Shown one piece after another: positions 1 through 7,418 of a DNA stretch of 64,000 nucleotides. The position numbers and the translations under genes were made by a program. Origin of the DNA: Paenibacillus cellulosilyticus (GTDB lineage Bacteria; Bacillota; Bacilli; Paenibacillales; Paenibacillaceae); contig NZ_QGTQ01000001.1 of assembly GCF_003182255.1 (NCBI RefSeq), positions 579,634-643,633 on the forward strand, given 5' to 3'. Below the pieces are notes generated by a model. That model ran no database searches. It was not told the DNA's origin and saw only the letters and a list, made by a program, of their open reading frames with translations. Every line of letters starts with the position of its first letter. The first letter of the stretch is position 1.

Positions 1-1
1 T

Positions 2-172
2 CATGAACAAAAACGGACGATCAGTAAACCACCCAAACAATTAACGGCCATGGTTTCTGCCTTTATTGCTGGTCTTGTTGATCTCAATTCTGCTGGACAT
101 CTAGAACCTGAAAAAGGATTAGATGATCCGGCTGGTTTAATCTATTCATTTGTGGATTTGATCATTGTTTAG
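2..172 (+). CDS. TetR-family regulator, C-terminal end only (partial at window edge)
   Basis: The open frame enters from the left window edge and stops at 170-172. Its 56 visible residues (containing LTAMVSAFIAGLVDLN and a conserved-looking Asp-Pro-Ala-Gly-Leu stretch before the last helix) look like the ligand-binding C-terminal helices of a TetR repressor. The DNA-binding domain lies outside the window, so the target is unknown. It ends about 140 bases before the first rlmH-end repeat and belongs to whatever cassette lies further left. The family call is an inference from helix pattern only. Confidence 0.5.
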   Translation, partial: HEQKRTISKPPKQLTAMVSAFIAGLVDLNSAGHLEPEKGLDDPAGLIYSFVDLIIV

Positions 173-311
173 TCGTAACCGATAGTATCGCTCTTGCCAT
201 GACCATTTATTGCTCTTCTCACTATCAAGTGTAGGAGTGAATTTGCGGACATGCAGTGAGAAAAGATTATGCCTAATTTCAATGTGTTGGGTTTCAACTA
301 TAAATTTCGCC

Positions 312-333
312 CTACTTATGATACGGTTCAGCG
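312..333. repeat. att-like copy of the rlmH 3' end (site 1)
   Basis: Reads CTACTTATGATACGGTTC followed by AGCG. On the minus strand it spells Ala-Glu-Pro-Tyr-His-Lys-stop in the rlmH frame, matching the genuine rlmH terminus at 14372. About 18 of 22 bases are shared with that terminus, and the match to the copy at 11500 extends a few bases further on both sides. It marks the left end of the leftmost visible cassette segment. Confidence 0.8.
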
Positions 334-347
334 TAACGGTCATAACG

Positions 348-381
348 GCGAAAAAGGCACTCTAGTTTGGAGTGCCTTCGC
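348..381. terminator. hairpin just inside att-like site 1
   Basis: Stem GGCACTC (356-362) / GAGTGCC (370-376), extended by GCGAA / TTCGC. The same design, with compensating base changes, follows site 2. It could terminate transcription from either side, for example the oxidoreductase operon that ends at 557. Apart from this hairpin, site 1 and a partial site at 454, I see no gene between 173 and 556. Confidence 0.5.
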
Positions 382-556
382 TTTGCCCTGATTCGAATCC
401 AACGGTGACGACTCCGGAAGCAACGTTCCTCGTCCAACATGCGTTTTAGAAGATTCGCCCTACTTATTTAGATATGCATCAATTGCTTTACAGACTCTTT
501 CGGTTCTATCCCTAACTCTTGACAAAGCATTCTCAATCGCTGGACGAGCGGCTCAG

Positions 557-1411
557 TTAGTAACTTGTCAGCCCTTCGCACAAGGTCCACAGTTTTTTTC
601 CCGCTCCATCCTCAAACTTGGTTTGAATCGGTACGATCTGCTTCTTATTATCGAAGAACACGCCATTTGCGCGCTCTATTTCTTTCGCGGACGCCAGATG
701 AACCCCGATCCCGCATTCTGCTTTGACACTTATATTCATGAGAGGTGCAGCGGCCCTCAAATACCAAGGCGCGTTCCTCGAGAGATTGGATTTCACGAAC
801 CCCGGATAAAAAGCGTTGGAGGTCACACCTGTTCCTTCCAAACGTTTTGCCAATTCGAATGCAAATAACGTCTTGGCGATCAGCGACTGGTTGGCTGCAC
901 GCATCCCGCTATACTGGTGCTCCATTTGAATATCATCGAAGTTAATGACGGGATTCTTCAAAAATCTAGGGTTACCCGACACTGTGATAACGCGTGCAGT
1001 TCCGCTTTCTTGGAGGATGTCGAGCAGCCGGTTAGTCAGCAGATAATGACTAAGCACATTGACCGCGAACATACGATCAATCCCCTCTGCCGTCAATTCC
1101 TTCTTAAAATAGATTGCACCGCAAGCATTAACAAGCACATGCAATTGATCGTATTTCCGTTTGATCACGTCGCTGACTTCCCGGATCGATGACTGTAGGG
1201 AAAGGTCCGCCGCGACCCAATCTCCCCTGCTGTTGCCTGTAGCTTCCGAAATATCCTTTAATGCAGCTTTTCCACTTTCCTCACTTCTGCTAATGATCAC
1301 GACCTTGGCGCCGAGATTGGCTAGTCCCTTTGCGATTGCTTTACCAACTCCGGACGATCCTCCTGAAATTAAAAATATTCTGTTTTTAATATCCGTGGGT
1401 GTTTCGTTCAT
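557..1411 (-). CDS. SDR-family oxidoreductase-like protein with altered active site
   Basis: A 284-residue classical short-chain dehydrogenase/reductase of the retinol-dehydrogenase-like type. The N-terminal cofactor loop GGSSGVGKAIA is at about residues 17-27, and an Asn-Ala-Cys-Gly replaces the usual NAG motif near 93-96. The expected catalytic Tyr-x-x-x-Lys is not present: the aligned segment reads A-N-Q-S-L. The fold and NAD(P) binding are probably kept, but ordinary SDR catalysis is doubtful. The start ATG is preceded by GAGGAG. It follows the NmrA-like gene with a 47-base gap, so the two are probably co-transcribed. It lies in the leftmost cassette segment. Confidence 0.8.
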   Translation of the reverse strand: MNETPTDIKNRIFLISGGSSGVGKAIAKGLANLGAKVVIISRSEESGKAALKDISEATGNSRGDWVAADLSLQSSIREVSDVIKRKYDQLHVLVNACGAIYFKKELTAEGIDRMFAVNVLSHYLLTNRLLDILQESGTARVITVSGNPRFLKNPVINFDDIQMEHQYSGMRAANQSLIAKTLFAFELAKRLEGTGVTSNAFYPGFVKSNLSRNAPWYLRAAAPLMNISVKAECGIGVHLASAKEIERANGVFFDNKKQIVPIQTKFEDGAGKKLWTLCEGLTSY

Positions 1412-1458
1412 TGTCTCTCCTCACCTTTATCGCTCGTCAGTGGAGAATATTGAACACT

Positions 1459-2409
1459 TTATTTCTGATTATATTTTGTAGCAAACTCTGTTGCATATTG
1501 TTTCAATTTTGTTTTACCTAAAGTTGGGCGGTTTTTGTAATAATCTTCATACAGTTTACCTGTACGACCCGCCACACCCATTTCCACAATACCATTTACC
1601 ATTTGCTCATTCATACCTGTTTTTAGCATGGCATTTGCGAGCATTTTATCCGAGATTTTTCCATGTTTTAAATATGGTTTACCAATTGCTTCACCTAATA
1701 TTTTGGCGATCTCATTGCAGGTAAGTTCCTCACTGGCTATATATCGAACGGTTCTGCCTTCAAAAGGTTTTTCCATTTCTTCAAAAATGACAGTAGCAAT
1801 ATCATCAGCAGAGACCATTAGGTTTATGACTTCACCGCCATAGTTGGCCAGAATCACGCCTCTTTTGCCAGTCAATAAACCTCGGATACCATAATATTGC
1901 AAAGACAATAATCCACCTAGAAACCCTTTGCTTGTTGATTTTATTACATCAATATTGGACAATAAATTGCTATAAAAACCAGTAGGCCGCATAAATTTGA
2001 TATCCACATAATTGGGCAATTTTTTCAAAATATTCTCAGCAAGGTTATGGAAACTTAATATACCAACACCCTTGTCGGTGTGGGCTCCGATACTGCTCAA
2101 GTGCACTATTTTTTTTACACCTGATTGCTCAACTGCTTTTTTATAAGTAGCTACTATTTCACTCACGGCACCGTAGCTATTGGCAGCGGGTGGTTCCATC
2201 AGATAAACGATGTCTGCTCCGGTGAATGTTCTTAGAAGAAATGCATAGTCCAAAACTGACCCAATGGCAGCCTTAGCTCCTAGTGCTTCAATTTCCTTCT
2301 GCCTCTCTGCTTTACTGCTTATGACGGTAACCGAATGACCATTCTGAACTAGCTTTTGAGTGAGCGGTTTACCGATATTTCCTAAAGAACCAGTTACTAT
2401 TATTTTCAT
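1459..2409 (-). CDS. NmrA-like NAD(P)-binding oxidoreductase
   Basis: 316 residues with an N-terminal Rossmann fold (IIVTGSLGNIGKPL, residues 3-16), the hallmark GxxGxxG of atypical SDR proteins of the NmrA/YbjT type. These use NAD(P)H to reduce small substrates such as quinones, or act as redox sensors; the substrate here is unknown. The ATG overlaps the stop of a decayed relative upstream (ATGA, 2406-2409). The gene belongs to an operon controlled from the 2805-2945 region, next to a divergent TetR gene, and the SDR gene at 557 follows it. The C-terminal half (about 180-316) is typical of family members that bind cofactor and substrate in one cleft. Confidence 0.85.
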   Translation of the reverse strand: MKIIVTGSLGNIGKPLTQKLVQNGHSVTVISSKAERQKEIEALGAKAAIGSVLDYAFLLRTFTGADIVYLMEPPAANSYGAVSEIVATYKKAVEQSGVKKIVHLSSIGAHTDKGVGILSFHNLAENILKKLPNYVDIKFMRPTGFYSNLLSNIDVIKSTSKGFLGGLLSLQYYGIRGLLTGKRGVILANYGGEVINLMVSADDIATVIFEEMEKPFEGRTVRYIASEELTCNEIAKILGEAIGKPYLKHGKISDKMLANAMLKTGMNEQMVNGIVEMGVAGRTGKLYEDYYKNRPTLGKTKLKQYATEFATKYNQK

Positions 2410-2690
2410 CTTATTTCCTCCTTGATTTCTTCCATAAAGTTGATAGCTTTTTTGTCACTCGCCTCTTCGCTTGAAATACTCTCTACTGGAACATTCAAAT
2501 ACTTGCCAATGTCACCCGCGATGCCGCGAAATGGCACCCCTTCATCCCCTACCCCATCTAACCGTGATCCAGCAGGTGCCTTTTCCAATGCTAGGCGGTA
2601 AAGGTGGGCGGCATCAAGACGGTGAACAGCCGGCCAGCGATTAGACCCATCGCCAATATTTCGCGCTTTTGCCCGCTGTGGTGTGATAAA
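2406..2690 (-). pseudogene. C-terminal fragment of an SDR/NAD-dependent epimerase-like gene
   Basis: An open frame runs from a stop at 2691-2693 to the TGA at 2406. It reads RWPAVHRLDAAHLYRLALEK, then a GVPFRGIAGDIGKYLNVPV segment. This is the characteristic C-terminal part of plant-type and bacterial atypical SDR epimerase-like proteins. The Rossmann N-terminus and any start with a convincing ribosome binding site are missing. A short product from the TTG at 2588 is possible but would be non-functional. It is the middle relic of a decayed oxidoreductase operon. Confidence 0.65.
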
Positions 2691-2804
2691 TTAGGCATAA
2701 GCGACGTCCGCAATATCAATGGGGCTGACCCCACCGTGCGCGATATTAGTCGAAACTGGGTAACGAATATTATTGCCAAGTGTGCCGAGTACTGTGATTT
2801 TCAT
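2691..2804 (-). pseudogene. NmrA-like gene remnant: start plus internal scrap
   Basis: Begins with a good AAGGAG site and ATG at 2804. It reads MKITVLGTLGN, almost the same N-terminus as the intact NmrA-like gene at 1459-2409. After about 23 residues it jumps to VSPIDIADVA, which in relatives lies in the middle of the protein, and stops at 2691. An internal deletion plus frameshift is the simplest explanation. Its promoter may still drive the downstream intact genes. Confidence 0.6.
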
Positions 2805-2834
2805 TGTGTATTCTCCTTCTCTTTGATAAAATAG

Positions 2835-2910
2835 TGTCACAAACTGACATTTGAGTTTATTGTATACCTGCGGTTTTTTTATTGTCAAGAAAAAATGTCA
2901 CAAACTGACT
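2835..2910. promoter_or_regulatory. paired TGTCA-N5-TGACA operators for the divergent TetR regulator
   Basis: TGTCACAAACTGACA at 2835-2849 is an inverted repeat of TGTCA. A second copy, TGTCACAAACTGACT, lies at 2896-2910, 61 bases away. They occupy the divergent promoter gap between the oxidoreductase operon (minus) and the tetR gene (plus), the standard position for autoregulated TetR operators. Binding is inferred from position and symmetry. Confidence 0.65.
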
Positions 2911-2954
2911 ACTTTATTTTTATTCCATTAATAACATAAATAGGAATGATAAAA

Positions 2955-3506
2955 ATGAAAAGCAAAGAAAAATTACAGGCGGCGGCCGCCAAATTATTTA
3001 TGGAAAAAGGCTATGAAAACACGACTGTGCAGGAGATTGCAAGTCTTGCAGGTGTGACGGAGCGAACCTTTTTCCGGCAGTTCAAGGACAAGTCGGACGT
3101 GCTTTTTGACACGAACAATGAGCTGGGGCAGGGGGTCGCGGCTTTTATTACAGACAATTTTGACGTCGAGAAAAAACCGCTGAAGCTTGCGGTTGAAGGC
3201 TTTGTGTCGATTTCCGAGTTTTTCGAGGGCTCGCGGGAGAGGGTGCTTGCGCGGAATCAAATCATTCAAAGTAACCCTGATCTGCAGGAACGGGAGCTGT
3301 TGAAGGGGCAGGCGCTCATTGCGTCTGTCACAAACTCGTTATCTGCCAAATATGATAGCGATTTGTCGGAGCTTGCCGCGCGATTTGCGGTTGAAATTTT
3401 TCACATGGCATTTATTAAATGGATTAAAAGCGCTGAGAAAGGCCTTGCGGAGCAGCTGCTCGCCGTTTATGAGCTGTATGAGAACTCGTTTTGTTGCGTG
3501 GATTGA
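2955..3506 (+). CDS. TetR/AcrR-family transcriptional regulator
   Basis: 183 residues from the ATG at 2955, chosen because AGGA sits nine bases upstream; an ATG at 2946 would add three residues. The N-terminal HTH is clear: KLFMEKGYENTTVQEIASLA followed by GVTERTFFRQFKDKSDVLF. The C-terminal domain is helical and unassigned. It is divergent from the NmrA/SDR operon, with two symmetric operators between them, so it most likely represses that operon and itself. The inducer is unknown. The gene ends 21 bases before att-like site 2. Confidence 0.88.
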   Translation: MKSKEKLQAAAAKLFMEKGYENTTVQEIASLAGVTERTFFRQFKDKSDVLFDTNNELGQGVAAFITDNFDVEKKPLKLAVEGFVSISEFFEGSRERVLARNQIIQSNPDLQERELLKGQALIASVTNSLSAKYDSDLSELAARFAVEIFHMAFIKWIKSAEKGLAEQLLAVYELYENSFCCVD

Positions 3507-3527
3507 AAGATTAAAAAGAACTTTCCG

Positions 3528-3549
3528 TTACTTGTGATATAGTTCCCCG
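3528..3549. repeat. att-like copy of the rlmH 3' end (site 2)
   Basis: Reads TTACTTGTGATATAGTTC followed by CCCG. On the minus strand it encodes Gly-Glu-Leu-Tyr-His-Lys-stop, the rlmH terminus with one residue changed. It is the most diverged of the four copies and separates the NmrA/SDR/TetR segment from the AraC-to-esterase segment. Confidence 0.72.
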
Positions 3550-3561
3550 GATCATCTATAG

Positions 3562-3598
3562 AGCGAAAGCTAAAGGCACCCCATTGGGTGCCTTCGCT
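3562..3598. terminator. hairpin just inside att-like site 2, between convergent genes
   Basis: Stem GGCACCC (3575-3581) / GGGTGCC (3586-3592), with flanking AGCGAA / TTCGCT extending it. It lies between the converging tetR (ends 3506) and araC-type (ends 3629) genes and probably terminates the latter. Compared with the hairpin after site 1, the stem bases changed on both sides in step. Confidence 0.6.
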
Positions 3599-3628
3599 AC
3601 CTCTTTTTATGTTAACATGATGATCCGG

Positions 3629-4567
3629 CTACCCTTCATTAATCTCCTCGGAAATCGTCATTTCGCCAACAAGTGAGCTGCGTAAACGGCGAACGTCCCG
3701 GACTGGCGGCAGCCCAAACATCCGCGCATATTCCCGGTTAAAATAGGATGGGCTCTCGTATCCGACCTGAAACGCGGCTTCCGCCGCATCAATCGATTCG
3801 GAGAAAAGCAGGCGACGCGCCTCTTGTAATCGGATATGCTTTTGAAACTGGATCGGACTCATCCCCGTGACTTCCTTAAAGTAATCGTACAAAGACGAGG
3901 TGCTCATATGGGCCTCTGCTGCCAATTCGTCTACGCGCAGGGGCTGGGCAAAGTCGCGACTAAGCTTCTTGATGACCCCCGCGATTCGCTGCGCATGGCT
4001 TCCGATGATAGCAAATTGCTTCAAAGACGCGTTGTTTTCGTTCTGAAGCACCCGGTAAATGATCTCCCGAATGACATAAGGCGCAAGTACCGGGATATCC
4101 TGCGGCGTTTCGACCAGTTTTACAAGCCGAAGCACCGCATCCAGGAGCGTATCGTTCATCCTGCTCACCTTCACCCCCCGGCTGGCCTCACCTTTTGATC
4201 GTTTAGCCTCTCCAAGTACCTGAATGACATCAAGAATCTGGTTCATATCGAATAGGATTTGGAGGCTTAAATATGGCGTTTCTCTTGAAGCTTCCATCAC
4301 TTGTCCAGTAATCGGCAAATGAACCGAAGCGGTTAAATAGCTGCTTGGATCATACTGGTACACCTCATGCCCTAACATAACCACCTTGGAACCCTGCGCC
4401 ACGATGCAAAGGGAGGGTTCATAGACAGAGTAAACCGGCTCGGATAACCGAGAAGCACGGATCAATCGTAAACCGGGAACTTGCGTGTCATGCGTCCCGT
4501 CTTCCGGGGTGAATTTATCGATGATCCGCAACAGCTCTCTCCTTTGTTTCTCGAACCATTCATCCAT
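3629..4567 (-). CDS. AraC-family transcriptional regulator (YqhC-like)
   Basis: 312 residues. The N-terminal half carries the AraC_N-type ligand domain, with a YSVYEPSLCIVAQGSK segment at about 46-61. The C-terminal 100 residues hold the two HTH motifs (RVDELAAEAHMSTSSLYDYF at about 211, and AAFQVGYESPSYFNREYARMFG near 264). GAGGGG lies nine bases before the ATG. It is divergent from the Atu4866-domain gene and the SDR remnant, a pairing common for AraC regulators that control aldehyde- or SDR-type reductases. It is probably the regulator of that neighbour. No operator can be named. Confidence 0.88.
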   Translation of the reverse strand: MDEWFEKQRRELLRIIDKFTPEDGTHDTQVPGLRLIRASRLSEPVYSVYEPSLCIVAQGSKVVMLGHEVYQYDPSSYLTASVHLPITGQVMEASRETPYLSLQILFDMNQILDVIQVLGEAKRSKGEASRGVKVSRMNDTLLDAVLRLVKLVETPQDIPVLAPYVIREIIYRVLQNENNASLKQFAIIGSHAQRIAGVIKKLSRDFAQPLRVDELAAEAHMSTSSLYDYFKEVTGMSPIQFQKHIRLQEARRLLFSESIDAAEAAFQVGYESPSYFNREYARMFGLPPVRDVRRLRSSLVGEMTISEEINEG

Positions 4568-4782
4568 ACTCTTAGTCCCCTCTTATCCGTACGAACAACT
4601 TAATTTTATCTCAATTGGAGGATTAGGCAATCTTCTCGTGTGATCCTGCTACCTCCTAGCTTTCCGCTGATACGATAATGGAAATGTAACAAATGCGTTG
4701 CATAGTACAAAGTTCGCAACTGTGAAACCAATGACTAGTTAGACATAATCCTCGACTCGTAAATGGAAGGAGAAGATCCTAA

Positions 4783-5037
4783 ATGAGTACTCCAAACGTA
4801 AACCCCCATCCCTATGTAGGAATGTGGGTGACAAAAGACGGTTACATCCGGCATGAACTGCTACCGAACAACCGATATGACGAAGCGCGTGGAAACCGGA
4901 AGAGCGCTTATCAGGGCCGATATACCATCTTAGGCGACCATATCGAATATGTGGATGATACAGGTTTTACAGCGGACGGTGATTTCCGTGATTCGGTGCT
5001 CTATCATGCCGGCATGGTTCTCTACCGTGTTAAATAG
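4783..5037 (+). CDS. Atu4866-domain small protein
   Basis: 84 residues, preceded by GGAAGGAGA. The sequence HPYVGMWVTKDGYIRHELLP, and the later Asp-Asp-Thr-Gly-Phe-Thr-Ala-Asp-Gly stretch, match the small Atu4866 family (PF11512), a single beta-rich domain of unknown function. Family members often sit beside SDR genes and AraC regulators, as here. The protein is the usual length and looks intact. Family assignment is from memory of its conserved pattern. Confidence 0.75.
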   Translation: MSTPNVNPHPYVGMWVTKDGYIRHELLPNNRYDEARGNRKSAYQGRYTILGDHIEYVDDTGFTADGDFRDSVLYHAGMVLYRVK

Positions 5038-5097
5038 CTGAAAATAGTAATCTCATCATGGCGTTAATTTAATGAGATAAATTGGAGTGAATAAACG

Positions 5098-5481
5098 TTT
5101 CTCGCCAGCCGGGGGGCCTATGTCGTCATTGGGGCCAGACGCTTGGAAAGACTGGAAGTTCTGGCATCCCTCATTGAAGCCGAAGGAGGTTCCGTCGCTT
5201 ATCAAAAGCTGGACGTTACGAATATAGATCAGATGCAGGCGATCATCCACTTGGCGCAGAGCCGGTTTGGCCGTGTCGATGTGGTAGTGAACAACGCCGG
5301 TGTGATGCCTCTCTCTCCTTTGGAAGCCTTGAAAATCGACGAATGGAACCGAATGATCGACGTCAATATTCGCGGGGTTCTGCACGGCATTGCTGCCGGT
5401 CTCCCCATTATGAAAGAGCAAAGTGCAGCAACCGATCATTATCGACCGGCTACTGTACTTTTCTTGTTGAGGTATAGATAG
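5098..5481 (+). pseudogene. internal fragment of a classical SDR gene
   Basis: The frame reads LASRGAYVVIGARRLERL, the end of the Rossmann motif region, then the NNAGV motif and the DVNIRGVLHGIAAGLPIMKEQ helix. The N-terminal glycine motif and the catalytic Tyr-Lys part are both missing. Unrelated sequence abuts on each side (joins near 5098 and 5431). Relatives are the YdfG/clavaldehyde-type SDRs of about 245 residues. It is a relic of the reductase normally found with the Atu4866 gene. The gap 5482-5750 holds no gene that I recognise. Confidence 0.7.
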
Positions 5482-5750
5482 TCTCCCGTTGGCCATCCAT
5501 GCATCCGACATTTGCTCCACAGAGCATTAGAAGCACTCCCCATAAGCCCTTCCCTATGTTGATCCATTCATTAAGAACACAATACTCGCTATTTAATTTC
5601 AAGCGCAACAACAGCTTCAGCAAGGAATTAATTCTATCAGTCTTGCGCATTTTTGACAGCGAAAAGACTTGTGGAAGGACTAAGAATATTGATTACGATA
5701 ATTTAGGTATTAACCGCAGTTTGCTTCCGTTAATTAGAGAAGTTTTTGGA

Positions 5751-6308
5751 TTAGATTTGTTTGTTGATGAAACCGGAAACTCCTAATTGAGATAGTCGTT
5801 CAATATATCTCATTATTTTTTCTGGCTGCTCTTGGTATCCGGATTCTACCCATGAGCTTATAACACCTATACATCCTGAGGTGAAGTATGTGTATATAAA
5901 ATGAAAATCCTCCTCTTTTACACCGTTCTTACCGTATTTGTTATAGCTGCTTTGCCGGTATAAATCCAAAATGCGCTTTAAGAATTTTGTATCGCCAAAT
6001 TTACCGAGTATAGCTCTACAGGTATCCCTTTCATTATTAATCAATGTAATAGCAGCAGATGCGTCAGAACTTATGGAGTTTTCTTGCATCAGCTGCATTT
6101 CTTTAAATTTCTCGAACAATTCATTTTCAATAGATTCTAGAAGCTGATAAACATCATGATAATGTTGATAAAACGTACCTCTATGGATATCCGCGAGTTG
6201 ACAAATTTCCGCGATTGTAATTTTTCCAATGGATTTTTCCAGAAGCAGTTGCAGAAAACTCTCCTTGATAACTCTGCGAGTATACTTCACTTTCCTACTT
6301 TCGTTCAT
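5751..6308 (-). CDS. TetR-family transcriptional regulator
   Basis: 185 residues from the ATG at 6308, chosen because AAAGGTGG lies five bases upstream; a GTG at 6317 is possible. The HTH is KITIAEICQLADIHRGTFYQ HYHD (residues about 32-55), typical of TetR proteins with a TetR_C-type helical end, here with a YIYTYF-like segment near 140. It is divergent from the dehydrogenase/MFS/esterase operon, and palindromes in the shared promoter suggest it represses that operon. The inducer is unknown. Confidence 0.87.
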   Translation of the reverse strand: MNESRKVKYTRRVIKESFLQLLLEKSIGKITIAEICQLADIHRGTFYQHYHDVYQLLESIENELFEKFKEMQLMQENSISSDASAAITLINNERDTCRAILGKFGDTKFLKRILDLYRQSSYNKYGKNGVKEEDFHFIYTYFTSGCIGVISSWVESGYQEQPEKIMRYIERLSQLGVSGFINKQI

Positions 6309-6344
6309 AAAAACCACCTTTTAAATAGACATTTCGAAGAATAG

Positions 6345-6400
6345 TGTCATGTTCGTGACATATAGCAGATGATTGATTAATGAAATAACGACACAGTGTC
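6345..6400. promoter_or_regulatory. palindromic operator candidates in the divergent tetR promoter
   Basis: TGTCATGTTCGTGACA at 6345-6360 has TGTCA/TGACA half-sites. GACACAGTGTC at 6390-6400 is a second short palindrome. Both lie between tetR (minus) and the oxidoreductase operon (plus). The half-sites resemble the other TetR operator at 2835 but the spacer differs. Function is inferred from symmetry and position. Confidence 0.55.
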
Positions 6401-6501
6401 ATTATAATAACATTCAGGCACAAAATAAACTAGTGTTGGGAAACTGTGAAATTTCGTGGAATGGATTAAAAAAAATTTGCACTTTAGAGGAGAAGATTGA
6501 A

Positions 6502-7362
6502 ATGGTGAAACACATTGAAACTCCAAAAAGTAGACATGATGAATTAAGAGCCGGTGTTATTGGATTAGGTATGATTGGTGGGGGTGTTGCAGTTAGCCTT
6601 TCCAAAAATAACCGCATTCCAAACGTTTATGATGTTTTTCCTGAAGCAGCTGACAAGCTTAAAGGAGTACCTAAACCCTTAGCTTCACCAGCAGAAGTTG
6701 CCAAAGTTAGCGATGTTGTTATGGTCGCTGTCGTTAATGCTGAACAAGCTCGTCAAGTAATTTATGGGGAGAATGGACTGTTTGACGGTGCCGATCATCC
6801 ATTAACCATTGTATTATTATCGACGATCTCACATGGGGATGTTCTTGATCTGGCTCAGAGATGTGCCAAACGTGGCATTGGATTTTTAGATTGTGGCGTA
6901 ACGCGTGGGGATAAAGCAGCTGAACAGGGACTTGTGGCAATACTCGGTGGTGATCAGGATACAGTTAATTCAGCTATGCCTGTCTTAAATGATTGGGCCA
7001 AGGAAGTTGTCCATTGTGGACCAATAGGAGCTGGAATGGCAGCAAAAATTGCTAGAAATCTTATTACTTTTGGAACATGGAGCATAGTAGCTGAAGCAGA
7101 AGCCATTGCAACGGCAGCCGGTATTAATCTCAAGAAGTTAGTCGATATCATTGAAGGCGCAGATCCGCAAGGTGAAACATTGCTAACCTTGTTAAAAATA
7201 AAGATCGCCGGTACACCAAAAGAAATTATTCAGCAACAAATTCAGCGGTATATGGAAAAAGACTTAAGTGCCGCTGGGGAATTGGCTTCCGAATTAGCTT
7301 TGAACTTGCCTCTAAGAGATGTAGCGGAAGCAAGAATGCGGTTTACATTAGGCCTAGAATAA
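6502..7362 (+). CDS. NAD(P)-dependent 3-hydroxyisobutyrate dehydrogenase-family oxidoreductase
   Basis: 286 residues from the ATG at 6502, preceded by GAGGAGA; an upstream ATG at 6373 lacks a good site and lies over the operators. The Rossmann motif is GVIGLGMIGGGVA near residues 16-28. The GAGMAAKIARN segment (about 180) carries the conserved Lys and Asn of beta-hydroxyacid dehydrogenases. These oxidise hydroxyacids, or in related branches reduce imines, using NAD(P). The substrate is unknown. It is the first gene of a plus-strand operon with an MFS exporter and two esterases. Confidence 0.85.
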   Translation: MVKHIETPKSRHDELRAGVIGLGMIGGGVAVSLSKNNRIPNVYDVFPEAADKLKGVPKPLASPAEVAKVSDVVMVAVVNAEQARQVIYGENGLFDGADHPLTIVLLSTISHGDVLDLAQRCAKRGIGFLDCGVTRGDKAAEQGLVAILGGDQDTVNSAMPVLNDWAKEVVHCGPIGAGMAAKIARNLITFGTWSIVAEAEAIATAAGINLKKLVDIIEGADPQGETLLTLLKIKIAGTPKEIIQQQIQRYMEKDLSAAGELASELALNLPLRDVAEARMRFTLGLE

Positions 7363-7418
7363 CTTCGTTGAGGAAAATTCGAAATTTGCTGATCATATAA
7401 AAATGAGAAGGATAGAAA

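Noticed and set aside
468-585. A 38-codon minus-strand frame overlapping the SDR 3' end
   Set aside because: It has a coding-like composition but no ribosome site, overlaps a real gene end and matches no family I know.
5499-5786. A 95-residue plus-strand frame between the SDR fragment and tetR
   Set aside because: It overlaps the tetR 3' end, has no ribosome site and no recognisable domain; probably fortuitous.
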